A stretch of DNA of 12,435 nt from Firmicutes bacterium CAG:124 (GCA_000432135.1 HF990617.1:4371-16805); one strand, 5' to 3'; numbered from the stretch's first letter, positions 1 through 7,262 are shown. Program-made: numbers and translations. The notes: a model not told the origin generated them from the letters alone.

Positions 1-348
1 GATGGCCTGCATACTGCGGCAGCCGTAGCCGTGACCCGCGCGGTCGGATACCGGAAGCCCCTCGCACATGACAATCTCGCCCTGATACGGGTTCTTGATT
101 TCCAGCAGCAGCTTATTGAGCCGCACGCCGCAGTACAGCGAGACGGTCCGCTGCTGCTCGTCCAGCCCGGACACGGCGCGGAACGCGTTTTCCAGTCCGT
201 TGGACAAAACGGTGCACAGCTCGGTGTCTGGAATGCTCAGCGCTGCGGGGAGGCGGAGCTCCGCCGTCAGCCGGATGCCGTGCTGCTGCGCCTTTTCCGC
301 AAACGAGGAGCACAGCAGATTGACCAGCTCGTTTTCACAGTAGCGCCG
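1..348 (-). pseudogene. GHKL ATPase half of a broken Agr-type sensor histidine kinase (runs off the window)
   Basis: Read on the minus strand in the frame whose first family-like codons are R-R-Y-C-E-N-E at about 348-328, this stretch encodes an AgrC/GHKL-type ATP-binding domain. The order is the opening YCENELVNLL, then the N box LSNGLENAFRA with its conserved Asn, then a beta-hairpin region ending KNPYQGEIV, then the glycine box GHGYGCRSM. The last 25 or so residues expected of the family lie beyond position 1. No start codon or ribosome-binding site belongs to this frame. It opens only about 20 bases earlier, at a TAG near 367-365, so the domain is expressed only if joined to the upstream half, which is in another frame. 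The helix carrying the phospho-accepting His is missing. The GHKL identity is clear from sequence; calling it inactive is inference. Confidence 0.75.
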
Positions 349-916
349 GAAGCGACTCGTTGACTACATGAATTCCGGCGTAAAGGGCATCGGAATAGAT
401 CGTCGTTGCGTAATCAAAGAAATAGAACGCGACCGGAAGGCTGCCGAACAGCCCAAGCGCCGCCCTTGAGCAGGTCATGGCTTCGTATGCCGCACGGACA
501 AAATACCGGCGCAGCAGGAGAAAGACCGGAACGATCAGCACCGCATAGCTGATCTCGCCCGCCAGAACAGAGTGCGTCAGCGCACTGACGATCTCGCGTA
601 CCCAGTTGAGAATCTCACAGCACAGGTACGCGGTAAAGACGCTGACGATGGACACGCCAAGCGGCTTATGCAGCAGAAAAATCAGCCCCAGCGTCAGCGG
701 CAGGTGGACGATCAGCGGATACAGCCGCTTGACCGTGTCGACGCCGAACAGGAGCCAGGGCGGGATCTGAATGAGCAGCAGCAGAACGCAGAGCAGCGCG
801 ACCGTCCGCCTCTGCCTCCGGCTCTCGCAGCCGCCCGCGATTTCCACGCTCAGACACAGGCCGAAGATCAGGATCAGGCCATAATTCAAAATGCCGATGA
901 TAACCTCAGCGGGCAC
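335..916 (-). pseudogene. Membrane half of a broken Agr-type sensor histidine kinase
   Basis: This frame encodes 193 residues rich in hydrophobic helices: about 5-25, 37-60, 66-83, 86-107, 118-136 and 154-172. It ends in the segment FDYATTIYSDALYAG, which sits before the last membrane helix in the 6-TM sensor domains of Clostridia GHKL kinases. It starts at a GTG 3 bases after the response regulator's stop, with GGGAGG 8 bases upstream, so the two genes are translationally linked. A TGA at 337-335 stops the frame just as the ATPase domain begins in a different frame. In intact relatives, as I recall the family, another membrane helix, a coiled linker and the H-box bundle (about 100-120 residues) lie between these halves; none is visible. 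A deletion plus frameshift around 340-352 explains this best, though an assembly error is possible. Confidence 0.72.
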
Positions 917-919
917 AGC

Positions 920-1639
<720 letters not shown>

Positions 1640-1677
1640 CCGCACCGCCTCCCTCGAAAATACCTTTTCTGCATCTT

Positions 1678-1683
1678 ATCATA
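1678..1683 (-). promoter_or_regulatory. Candidate -10 box for the LytTR regulator
   Basis: TATGAT on the minus strand, 38 bases before the ATG at 1639. No good -35 hexamer is visible at 16-18 bases. That would fit an activator-dependent promoter, as LytTR-regulated promoters often are, but the hexamer alone is weak evidence. Confidence 0.35.
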
Positions 1684-1775
1684 CTCCGGCGTATCTTTCC
1701 AGAGCGCGTATGACATTTCAGGCAGAAAAAGCATACATCTCGTGCCGCCCATGCGCATTTCCGCACAGCAGCTGC

Positions 1776-1781
1776 TATACT
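1776..1781 (+). promoter_or_regulatory. Candidate extended -10 box for the small membrane protein and downstream genes
   Basis: TGC-TATACT forms an extended -10 element 31 bases before the ATG at 1813. The -35 region is poor, as is common for extended -10 promoters. Together with the minus-strand TATGAT it makes 1640-1812 a divergent promoter region. Confidence 0.4.
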
Positions 1782-1812
1782 CAATATAACCGAAAAGAAG
1801 GAGGGACGCGGG

Positions 1813-2100
1813 ATGGAGCAGTGGATCGCGTGGCTTGCCGCGCTTGTCAGCTTCTCCGCCTTCCTCGTCCTCTGGTTCCGGGAGGTGCGGCGGATGCTGC
1901 GGTCGCTGAAGAGCATTGTCGACAGTGCGCTTGAGCAGGCTGCCGCCTGCCGCAGAAGCGCCGCCGCGGACGAGCGCGCCGCCGGAGTTCTTGCGCGCAG
2001 CGAAAGCATCCTGCGGCAGGCCGTGGAGAACTACAATCATGCGCTGACCCGGCCGTGGAACTTCCTTCCCGGACATCTGATGGGCTTTCACAGGCTATGA
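1813..2100 (+). CDS. Small single-pass membrane protein, function unknown
   Basis: A 95-residue protein with one N-terminal membrane helix (about residues 4-22, WIAWLAALVSFSAFLVLWF). A charged, probably helical stretch follows (24-75), then a distinctive tail, AVENYNHALTRPW at about 70-82 followed by NFLPGHLMGF. The start is certain in context: AAGGAGG lies 8 bases before the ATG. The tail pattern R/E..YN......P.n....GF resembles the C-terminal signature of LemA proteins, which also have an N-terminal membrane helix, but this protein is about half their usual length, so a LemA relationship is only a guess. It is followed 41 bases later by the DUF4428/SHOCT gene on the same strand and may share its transcript. 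No catalytic motif is visible. Confidence 0.75.
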   Translation: MEQWIAWLAALVSFSAFLVLWFREVRRMLRSLKSIVDSALEQAAACRRSAAADERAAGVLARSESILRQAVENYNHALTRPWNFLPGHLMGFHRL

Positions 2101-2141
2101 CCGCCGCGTCAGCGGCACAGAAACAGCAAGGAGAGAGAATT

Positions 2142-3086
2142 ATGGGATTGTTCAGCAACAACAAAAAGCTCTGCCCCATCTGCGGCAGCCCCACCCCGCG
2201 CCTGCTCGCAACGGTCGTCGATGATCAGCCGCTGTGCAAGGCCTGCGCCGCGAAGATCGACCTGCCGGACGGCTCGCTTGCGAATATGTCGATCGAGGCT
2301 TTCCGGAATTATCTTGATTTTTATGAGGAAAACCGGCCCCTGCGCGAGCAGTTCACGCAGACTGAGCAGTTCAGCTTCGGCTTTTTCAGCGGCGGCATTC
2401 TGCTCGACACGGAGCACCGACTGCTCCGGCTGAAATACGGCGACGGAGCCTTTGCCTTTACCGCAGAGAACTTCGCCTGCTTCCGCATCTATGAGGACGG
2501 CCGGCTGCTGATGGAGGGCAAAACGGGCAGTCTCGACCTTTACCGCAGCGAGGTCCCCGCGATTTTAAAGAAGCTTGCGCCGAAGGTCCTGACCTATCTG
2601 CGGGAAAAGCGCGAATATGAGCGGTTCGAGGAGCTGGAGCGTATGCTCGAAAAGAACGGCGACTCGTCCTCCACGCGCCGTCTCCGCCGCTCCGAGCCGC
2701 GATTTGACGAGCCTGCGCCGGTCCGTCAGTTTGAGCTTGAGATCCAGCTCCGCCATCCCTACTGGGGCTCGTTCCGCCAGAAGATCAGCGCGCCGGTCTT
2801 TATGCACGACGAACCCAATCTCGACGACTACAAGCGCGATTACGAGCAGAAGGTCACAGAGCTGCACACGCTTGCCGTCAACCTGATGAAGATCCTCGAC
2901 CCGTCCGCGCCTGAGCACCGGAATGTGGGCGGCACGGACAGCGAAAAACAGCCGCAGACCCGGCCCCAGCCTGCCCCGCAGACAGACACCGTCACCGAGC
3001 TCAAGCGCTATAAGGAGCTGCTGGACGCCGGAATTCTGTCCGAGGAGGAATTTACCGCCAAGAAAAAGCAGCTGCTTGGCATCTGA
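2142..3086 (+). CDS. DUF4428 zinc-ribbon and SHOCT-domain protein, function unknown
   Basis: A 314-residue, probably cytoplasmic protein. Residues 1-45 form a DUF4428-like zinc ribbon with Cys11, Cys14, Cys32 and Cys35 (CPICG...LCKAC). The middle (about 45-265) has no motif I recognise. A proline/glutamine-rich linker (about 265-285) leads to a C-terminal SHOCT helix pair, ELKRYKELLDAGILSEEEF, about 287-314. SHOCT is a short oligomerisation-type domain found at the ends of many unrelated bacterial proteins. I start it at the ATG at 2142, which has AGGAGAG about 7 bases upstream and begins MGLF, the usual opening of this family. A longer in-frame start at 2055 would overlap the preceding gene and add 29 residues with no domain. 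Domain calls are good; the biological role is not known to me. Confidence 0.9.
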   Translation: MGLFSNNKKLCPICGSPTPRLLATVVDDQPLCKACAAKIDLPDGSLANMSIEAFRNYLDFYEENRPLREQFTQTEQFSFGFFSGGILLDTEHRLLRLKYGDGAFAFTAENFACFRIYEDGRLLMEGKTGSLDLYRSEVPAILKKLAPKVLTYLREKREYERFEELERMLEKNGDSSSTRRLRRSEPRFDEPAPVRQFELEIQLRHPYWGSFRQKISAPVFMHDEPNLDDYKRDYEQKVTELHTLAVNLMKILDPSAPEHRNVGGTDSEKQPQTRPQPAPQTDTVTELKRYKELLDAGILSEEEFTAKKKQLLGI

Positions 3087-3095
3087 ACCGTCGTT

Positions 3096-3121
3096 TTCGC
3101 GGCAGAAATGACAGCCGCGAA
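3096..3121 (+). other. Intergenic hairpin between the SHOCT protein and the lipoprotein
   Basis: TTCGCGGC (3096-3103) pairs perfectly with GCCGCGAA (3114-3121) across a 10-base loop. Neither strand has a run of T after it, so it is not a classical intrinsic terminator. It could stabilise or attenuate the transcript entering the lipoprotein gene. Confidence 0.4.
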
Positions 3122-3156
3122 CGAATAAAACGCAGAAATAGAAAGGAAAAAGAAAC

Positions 3157-3545
3157 ATGAAGAAGAATGTAATGCGCATCGCAGCCTTGCTGCTGCTCCT
3201 CAGCCTGCTGCTGAGCCTCACCGCCTGCGGCGAGAATGCCAAGAGGCAGGAAGCGGTCGACGCCTACCGCAAGGCCGCCGCGGGCTACAATGCGACGCCT
3301 ACAGCAAGGCCGCCGATGCCTACAATGTGATGGCGGATAAGATGAACAACTACGCCGATGTGATCGACGAGGATATCCTCGCCGACTGCCAGAGCATGGG
3401 CGATATGCTGCAGCGCTACAGCGACATTCTCAACACACGCGACGATCTGACGGACGACCAGTACGACGAAATGATCAGCTGGTTCGCGTCCGTTGAGGAC
3501 TGGACGGGCGAGATCAAGGATATGCTCGACGCCTCCTTCGGCTGA
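3157..3545 (+). pseudogene. Small lipoprotein gene interrupted by a frameshift in a tandem repeat
   Basis: The 5' part encodes a clear lipoprotein signal peptide: MKKN, a Leu-rich core, lipobox LTAC with lipidated Cys24, then GENAKRQEAVDAYRKAA. After residue 46 this frame degenerates and stops at TGA 3328-3330. The natural continuation (DAYSKAADAYN, then an acidic helical region to the stop at 3543-3545, ending MLDASFG) is in another frame. The break falls between two near-identical 33-base repeats whose period is 35, not 36, so one base seems lost (or two gained). Repaired, it would be about 129 residues. The start has AAAGGA about 9 bases upstream. The stop TGA overlaps an ATG in the downstream frame (TGATG), so restart of translation is conceivable, but that piece would lack a signal peptide. 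A sequencing error is the main alternative. Confidence 0.7.
3259..3326 (+). repeat. Two-copy imperfect tandem repeat encoding DAY-K-AA--YN
   Basis: Copy 1 is 3259-3291 and copy 2 is 3294-3326, each 33 bases. They match at 29 of 33 positions and are separated by two bases (GC). The copies encode DAYRKAAAGYN and DAYSKAADAYN when each is read in its own frame. The 35-base period is what shifts the lipoprotein frame. Confidence 0.85.
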
Positions 3546-3574
3546 TCCGCGCACTGCCATAAAGCATAAATCAA

Positions 3575-3617
3575 CGGGAGAACACACAAAGCTGTGCGTT
3601 CTCCCGCTTTTGCGTTT
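3575..3617. terminator. Probable bidirectional intrinsic terminator
   Basis: CGGGAGAACACACA pairs with TGTGCGTTCTCCCG (14 positions, one mismatch) around a 4-base loop, ending at 3606. On the plus strand it is followed by CTTTTGCGTTTT; on the minus strand by a looser T-rich stretch. It lies exactly between the converging lipoprotein (plus) and bile salt hydrolase (minus) genes. Confidence 0.85.
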
Positions 3618-4597
3618 TACCGGCGGTTCTGCCAGAGGATCTGCTGCTCTGTTATGAGCGGATAGGCGATAAGCGCGCTGCCGTCGAGATTTTCCCGGTG
3701 CAGATCGACCGCTGTCAGACAGCGATTATCATAGGTGGAATAATAATAGACGCCGCTGTGTGCATTGCAGCAGGAGGTATAGATCGTGCGCTCGTACTGT
3801 CCGTCTGCCACCTCGCAGCAGCCGCGCTGCTGCTCCACGGCGCCGAGGATGTGGAAAAACTGGCTGACGCTCCCCTGCTCCGTGTCGTCGGAGACGGCGT
3901 TCAGCTTTGTAAACGCGGCGCGGACGAAGCGCGACATGGACGACAGATCGCCCGGCAGGCCCAGCGCGCCCATGCCCCGGCTGTATGGGCGCAGCGGGAG
4001 CGCTTGGGAAAAGCGGTTTTCCGGCTGTCGGGGCGAAAGGTGCATATAGTTGTTCAGATTGAACAGCTGCTCGCCGAACGGCGGGTTATTGGTCAGAACG
4101 CCGATAGGGTTTTCATAGACGTGCAGGCCGTCTGCGGTCGATTCGACCGTGACCGCTTCTCTTTCGTCGGCAATCAGCCAATGCAGCTGCGCGGCGGGCA
4201 GAGCGGCGCTGAACGGCGTTCCGGTCAGGTTGAGCCGGGAAAGCTCTGTCCGGGCCTGTTGAACCGACGCGCACCGGCCCAGCAGCCATGGGATGAATTC
4301 AAACTGCGCAATGTTCGTCCTGTCCGGCTTTGGCTGCGCGTACACGGCGTTGCCGACAAAATTCAGTCCCGCCATGCACAGGCCCTTTTCGTTGACAGCG
4401 TCGTAATAAAGCGGATACCCATCCGCCACATGGGCCATGCCGATCATGGCATAGTGCGTATGCACCGGGCCTGCGTGACGGAAATCGAACGGGTAATTCC
4501 GCGGCGTAACCGTCACCTGTTCGCCGTAGCTACATTCGTAATCCAGCGTCCGGCCAAAATAAAGCTGCTTTGTCTGATATGTGATCGCAGTACACAT
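3617..4597 (-). CDS. bsh: Bile salt hydrolase / choloylglycine hydrolase
   Basis: A 326-residue Ntn-hydrolase that cleaves the glycine or taurine amide from conjugated bile acids in the cytoplasm. I start it at the ATG at 4597 because the family needs Cys at position 2 as the nucleophile freed by Met removal (MCTAITY); an in-frame TTG 7 codons upstream would bury it. AAAGGAG lies 11 bases before this ATG. The other catalytic residues are in place: R16 and D19 in FGRTLD, N79 in AGLNF, N170 in LTNNPPF and R223 in SRFVRAAF. Asn rather than Tyr at position 79 favours bile salt hydrolase over penicillin V acylase. Length is normal for the family (about 315-340). It follows the FMN reductase gene by 49 bases with no clear promoter of its own, so the two are probably co-transcribed; the terminator comes right after. 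Confidence 0.95.
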   Translation of the reverse strand: MCTAITYQTKQLYFGRTLDYECSYGEQVTVTPRNYPFDFRHAGPVHTHYAMIGMAHVADGYPLYYDAVNEKGLCMAGLNFVGNAVYAQPKPDRTNIAQFEFIPWLLGRCASVQQARTELSRLNLTGTPFSAALPAAQLHWLIADEREAVTVESTADGLHVYENPIGVLTNNPPFGEQLFNLNNYMHLSPRQPENRFSQALPLRPYSRGMGALGLPGDLSSMSRFVRAAFTKLNAVSDDTEQGSVSQFFHILGAVEQQRGCCEVADGQYERTIYTSCCNAHSGVYYYSTYDNRCLTAVDLHRENLDGSALIAYPLITEQQILWQNRR

Positions 4598-4646
4598 CTT
4601 GCGCTGCACTCCTTTCAAGCTTGCGTTGCATTAGTTTGTGCAGTTT

Positions 4647-5270
4647 TTACCGGATAAAATTCGTTTTTGCAAGCGGCTCCTTACGCGGATTGGGAACGCC
4701 TGCGGCCTTGCCTGCCTCGATACAGCGCAGGAGCCAGGCCATATTGTGCCCCAAAACGCGCATGATGCGCACGCCCTCCTCGTCCTGCTGGATGTCTTCG
4801 GCCCTGGAGCCGTGGACGTTGTTCCAATAGCAGGAGGAAACGATGGGCATTTCCGTGATTCCGGGGTATTTGAGCAGCTGCTCGTACGCGGCCGTGGTGC
4901 CTGCGCGGCGGGCGGAGGTAATGACGGCAGCGGGCTTGCGACAGAACGCTTCCTTCGGCGCAGAATAGAACAGGCGGTCCATGAACGCGGTCATATTGCC
5001 GGAGGCCGCCGCGTAGTGGACCGGCGTGCCGAACACAAAGCCGTCCGCGTCCTTTGCCTTTTCGGCAAAGTCGTTGACCGCACCGCCGAAGACGCATTTG
5101 CCTGCCTTGGAGCAGCCGCCGCAGGCGATGCATCCGCCGATGGGCGTATTGCCGATCCAGAAAATTTCGGTATCGATTCCGTCCGCGTTCAGCGCGGAAG
5201 CGACCTCGCGCAGCGCAGCATCGGTGCAGCCGTGCTCATGCGGACTGCCGTTTACAAGCATGACTTTCAT
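4647..5270 (-). CDS. NADPH-dependent FMN reductase-fold flavoprotein with a compact Fe-S cysteine motif
   Basis: A 207-residue cytoplasmic flavodoxin-like oxidoreductase. The N-terminal strand and phosphate loop read MKVMLVNGSPHEHGCT, where GSP-x-x-x-G-C-T is the FMN phosphate-binding pattern. C47-x2-C50-x2-C53-x4-C58 matches the compact cysteine motif of iron-sulfur flavoproteins (Isf family), which bind a 4Fe-4S cluster and pass electrons from ferredoxin or NAD(P)H to FMN. GTPVHYAAASGNMTAFMDR at about 81-99 is the flavin isoalloxazine contact region typical of the fold. AGGAGGG lies 7 bases before the ATG. A good promoter sits 30-58 bases upstream, making this the first gene of a two-gene unit with the bile salt hydrolase. 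Its electron acceptor is unknown; a bile acid or a stress-related quinone would be guesses. Confidence 0.88.
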   Translation of the reverse strand: MKVMLVNGSPHEHGCTDAALREVASALNADGIDTEIFWIGNTPIGGCIACGGCSKAGKCVFGGAVNDFAEKAKDADGFVFGTPVHYAAASGNMTAFMDRLFYSAPKEAFCRKPAAVITSARRAGTTAAYEQLLKYPGITEMPIVSSCYWNNVHGSRAEDIQQDEEGVRIMRVLGHNMAWLLRCIEAGKAAGVPNPRKEPLAKTNFIR

Positions 5271-5299
5271 AGGGAATCCCTCCTGATTGGTTTTCTTCT

Positions 5300-5328
5300 T
5301 TCATACCACAGTTTCAGGAAAAATGCAA
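5300..5328 (-). promoter_or_regulatory. Sigma-A-type promoter for the FMN reductase / bile salt hydrolase unit
   Basis: On the minus strand, TTGCAT (5328-5323), a 17-base spacer, then TATGAA (5305-5300), preceded by TGG to give an extended -10. The ATG follows 29 bases later, after an AGGAGGG site. Confidence 0.62.
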
Positions 5329-5354
5329 GCGGAACAGCGGAGCAGAAAGCAGCC

Positions 5355-5382
5355 GCCGCTTTTCCAAAACCGGAAAAGCGGC
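5355..5382 (-). terminator. Hairpin downstream of the KdpE-type regulator, probable terminator
   Basis: A perfect 11-base-pair stem, GCCGCTTTTCC (5355-5365) with GGAAAAGCGGC (5372-5382), and a 6-base loop. It lies 10 bases after the regulator's stop codon and before the next promoter. The T-run on the minus side is broken (GCTTTCTGC), so termination may be partial. Confidence 0.6.
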
Positions 5383-5392
5383 AGCAGAACGC

Positions 5393-6100
5393 TCAATCCC
5401 CCTCGACCATGCGGTAGCCGACGCCGGATTCTGTGAAGATGTAAGCAGGCTGGGCGGGATTTTTTTCGATCTTGCGGCGGATGTTTGCCATATTGACGCG
5501 CAGAATCTGGTTATCGCTGCGGGCGCTGGGGCCCCAGAGCTCCTTGATGAGATAATCATATGTCAGGACCTTGCCCGCGTGCAGGCCGAGCAGCGCAACC
5601 AGCTTATATTCGTTCTGCGTGAGATTGGCGTCGCGGCCCGCGATATAAACGCGGTGCTTATCGTAGTCGATGGTCAGCTCTCCGGCGGTGAACACGCCGG
5701 AATTGGCGACGGCGGCTGCGCCTTCCGGCGTCCGGGTGTGGCGGACGGCGGCGCGGATGCGCGCAAGCAGCTCCTCCGTGCCGAAGGGCTTTGTCAGATA
5801 ATCGTCCGCGCCTGCGTCGAGGGCTTCGACCTTGTCGCGCTCGTGGCTGCGGGCGGAGACGACCAGAATGGGGACCTTCGACCATTTCCGGACGTTTCTC
5901 AGGATCGTCATGCCGTCCATATCCGGCAGGCCGAGGTCGAGAATGATGATATCCGGACAGTGCGATGCGATCATGGTATTCGCCATCGCACCCGTGCCGG
6001 CCATAAGCACATCGTAGCCGTTTGCCGTCAGGATCGCCTGCATAAAGCTGCGGATGGTCCGCTCGTCCTCGACCAGAAGAACCTTATCTCTGATGTTCAT
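5393..6100 (-). CDS. kdpE: KdpE-like OmpR-family response regulator
   Basis: A 235-residue regulator. The receiver domain (residues 5-118) has E11-D12, phospho-acceptor D55 in IIILDLGLPDMDG, S82 in VVSARS and K104 in YLTKPFG. An OmpR/PhoB winged-helix domain follows (about 135-232), with the recognition region LTQNEYKLVALL, then YDYLIKELWG, LRVNMANIRRKI and GVGYRMV. I start it at the ATG at 6100, with GGAGG 8 bases upstream. The frame is open to 6403, but that extension runs through the kinase gene and encodes no domain. It overlaps the 3' end of the kinase gene by 17 bases, so the two are co-translated. KdpE proteins normally control potassium uptake; no kdpFABC, trk or ktr gene is in the window, so the symbol reflects similarity only. 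Confidence 0.9.
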   Translation of the reverse strand: MNIRDKVLLVEDERTIRSFMQAILTANGYDVLMAGTGAMANTMIASHCPDIIILDLGLPDMDGMTILRNVRKWSKVPILVVSARSHERDKVEALDAGADDYLTKPFGTEELLARIRAAVRHTRTPEGAAAVANSGVFTAGELTIDYDKHRVYIAGRDANLTQNEYKLVALLGLHAGKVLTYDYLIKELWGPSARSDNQILRVNMANIRRKIEKNPAQPAYIFTESGVGYRMVEGD

Positions 6101-7199
6101 GTCTGTTTTCCTCCAATGGCAATGAAAATTGCAGCAGAGCGCCGCCTTTTTTCCGGTTTTCCGCACGCATCGTACCGCCGTGCGCCTGCACGATGGACAT
6201 ACATACAGACAGGCCGATGCCCATATTGCGCCGCTGGTCGGAGATCTCCTCCTGATCGCGGGTGAGATAGCCCTCGAACAGGTGCGGCAGAAGCTCCTTC
6301 TCGATGCCGCAGCCGTTGTCCGCGACCTCGAAAACAGCAAGGCCGCCGGCGCTCGACAAGCGCAGCTCGATCCTTGTGGTCGTTTTGCCATGCTGGACGG
6401 CATTTTCCATCAGATTGATCAGCACCTGCTCAATGAGAATGATATCCATCGGGATCATAAGCAGCGTATCGGGCGCGGTGATGCTGACCTCGACCGCAGG
6501 ATAGTGCCGCTTGAATTTCATGGAGGCTGCGCCGAGAACCTCTTCTCCCGCCTCCAGCTCCTTTTTGATATTCGAAGCGCCGGACATACGCGTGACGGAC
6601 AGCAGATTTTCCACCACGCCGATGAGCCAGTTGGATTCGTCGCGCATATTTTCCAGCAGATCTCTGCTGGTTTCCGGTGAGATCTGACTGCCGTTTTCCA
6701 GAATCGCGTCGATGCCGCCGACGATGGCGGTCAGGGGCGTACGGATATCGTGAGAGACGGCCCGCAGGAGATTGCCGCGCATTTTTTCTCTTTCCGCTTC
6801 CGCACGGAGCTTTTCCTGCTGCTTGATCTGGGTGGTCAGCGTACCGACAACGACGGAGACGGCCAGCATGACAAGGAAGGTCAGCGGATAGCCGGAAATG
6901 GTAAAATTGAGCTGCATATAGGGGTATGTAAAGATCCAGTTCACGCCGACGACGCCGATCACCGAAGCAAGCAGGCCAAACAGGTACCCGTCGGTGAAAC
7001 GCGAGACGAGCACGACCGCGCATTCGAAGATCAGCGCGACATACACGTCGGACGAGTCGATCATCCGCAGCAGCGCGCACAGCAGTGCCGCCGCTGCCAG
7101 AATGCCGACGCACACGGCACAGTCGCGCCAGGAAAACAGGAATATCTGCCGCAGCCGCCCGCGTAAGATCTGATCCTTTGTATTTCGTGTCATATCCAT
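6084..7199 (-). CDS. kdpD: Short KdpD-like sensor histidine kinase (DUF4118 membrane domain, no KdpD/Usp N-terminus)
   Basis: A 371-residue membrane kinase. About four membrane helices (27-46, 52-67, 72-90, 103-122) match the DUF4118 sensor region of KdpD. A coiled linker (123-143) leads to the dimerisation helix with H150 in AVSHDIRTPLTAI. The ATPase domain has its N box NLMENAVQH (N266), DNGCG at about 294-298 and MGIGLSV at about 326-332. Classical KdpD (about 900 residues) carries KdpD and universal-stress N-terminal domains; they are absent here, as in other shortened Clostridia forms. The ATG at 7199 has GAGG only 4 bases upstream; the ATG two codons later (7193) has it at 10, so either may be used. 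It overlaps the regulator gene by 17 bases. Its stimulus may be potassium or ionic stress, but that is inferred from family. Confidence 0.88.
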   Translation of the reverse strand: MDMTRNTKDQILRGRLRQIFLFSWRDCAVCVGILAAAALLCALLRMIDSSDVYVALIFECAVVLVSRFTDGYLFGLLASVIGVVGVNWIFTYPYMQLNFTISGYPLTFLVMLAVSVVVGTLTTQIKQQEKLRAEAEREKMRGNLLRAVSHDIRTPLTAIVGGIDAILENGSQISPETSRDLLENMRDESNWLIGVVENLLSVTRMSGASNIKKELEAGEEVLGAASMKFKRHYPAVEVSITAPDTLLMIPMDIILIEQVLINLMENAVQHGKTTTRIELRLSSAGGLAVFEVADNGCGIEKELLPHLFEGYLTRDQEEISDQRRNMGIGLSVCMSIVQAHGGTMRAENRKKGGALLQFSLPLEENRHEHQR

Positions 7200-7221
7200 C
7201 GATCCTCACCCAGTATATAAT

Positions 7222-7250
7222 AGCATAAAAGAAAACAGCCGATATGTTAA
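7222..7250 (-). promoter_or_regulatory. Promoter of the kdpD-kdpE pair
   Basis: On the minus strand, TTAACA (7250-7245) as -35, a 17-base spacer, and TATGCT (7227-7222) as -10, 22 bases before the ATG at 7199. The region is clearly AT-rich compared with the surroundings. Confidence 0.55.
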
Positions 7251-7261
7251 GGGCCTGTTAA
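7245..7261 (-). promoter_or_regulatory. Tandem TTAACA box, candidate OmpR/PhoP-family operator
   Basis: Two exact TTAACA hexamers on the minus strand (7261-7256 and 7250-7245) separated by 5 bases, an 11-base period or one helical turn. This is the spacing and sequence of the direct-repeat boxes bound by PhoP of Bacillus subtilis, an OmpR-family regulator. The proximal copy doubles as the -35, so the adjacent regulator could control its own promoter. Confidence 0.5.
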
Positions 7262-7262
7262 G

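Noticed and set aside
917..919. A possible AgrD-like signalling peptide gene beside the regulator-kinase pair
   Set aside because: Only 3 bases separate regulator and kinase, and the divergent region up to 1812 holds no convincing small frame with a ribosome-binding site; any such gene would be outside the window.
1691..1713. GCGTAT direct repeats and a GTATG/CATAC inverted pair in the divergent promoter region as LytTR operators
   Set aside because: The elements are short, their spacing does not match the 12-13-base gap of known AgrA/LytTR direct repeats, and chance is a sufficient explanation.
2055..2141. Upstream start of the DUF4428/SHOCT protein
   Set aside because: It would overlap the preceding gene; the ATG at 2142 has its own AGGAGAG and the usual MGLF opening.
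3259..3326. Repeat considered as a CRISPR or regulatory array
   Set aside because: There are only two copies, no spacers, and both encode the same helical motif inside a gene.
3698..4657. A 319-codon plus-strand open frame opposite the bile salt hydrolase
   Set aside because: It covers a gene whose catalytic residues are all present; the opposite frame has no domain, signal or start site.
6101..6403. N-terminal extension of the KdpE-type regulator
   Set aside because: It runs through the kinase ATPase domain in another frame. The internal ATG at 6100 has an ideal GGAGG site and begins the receiver domain.
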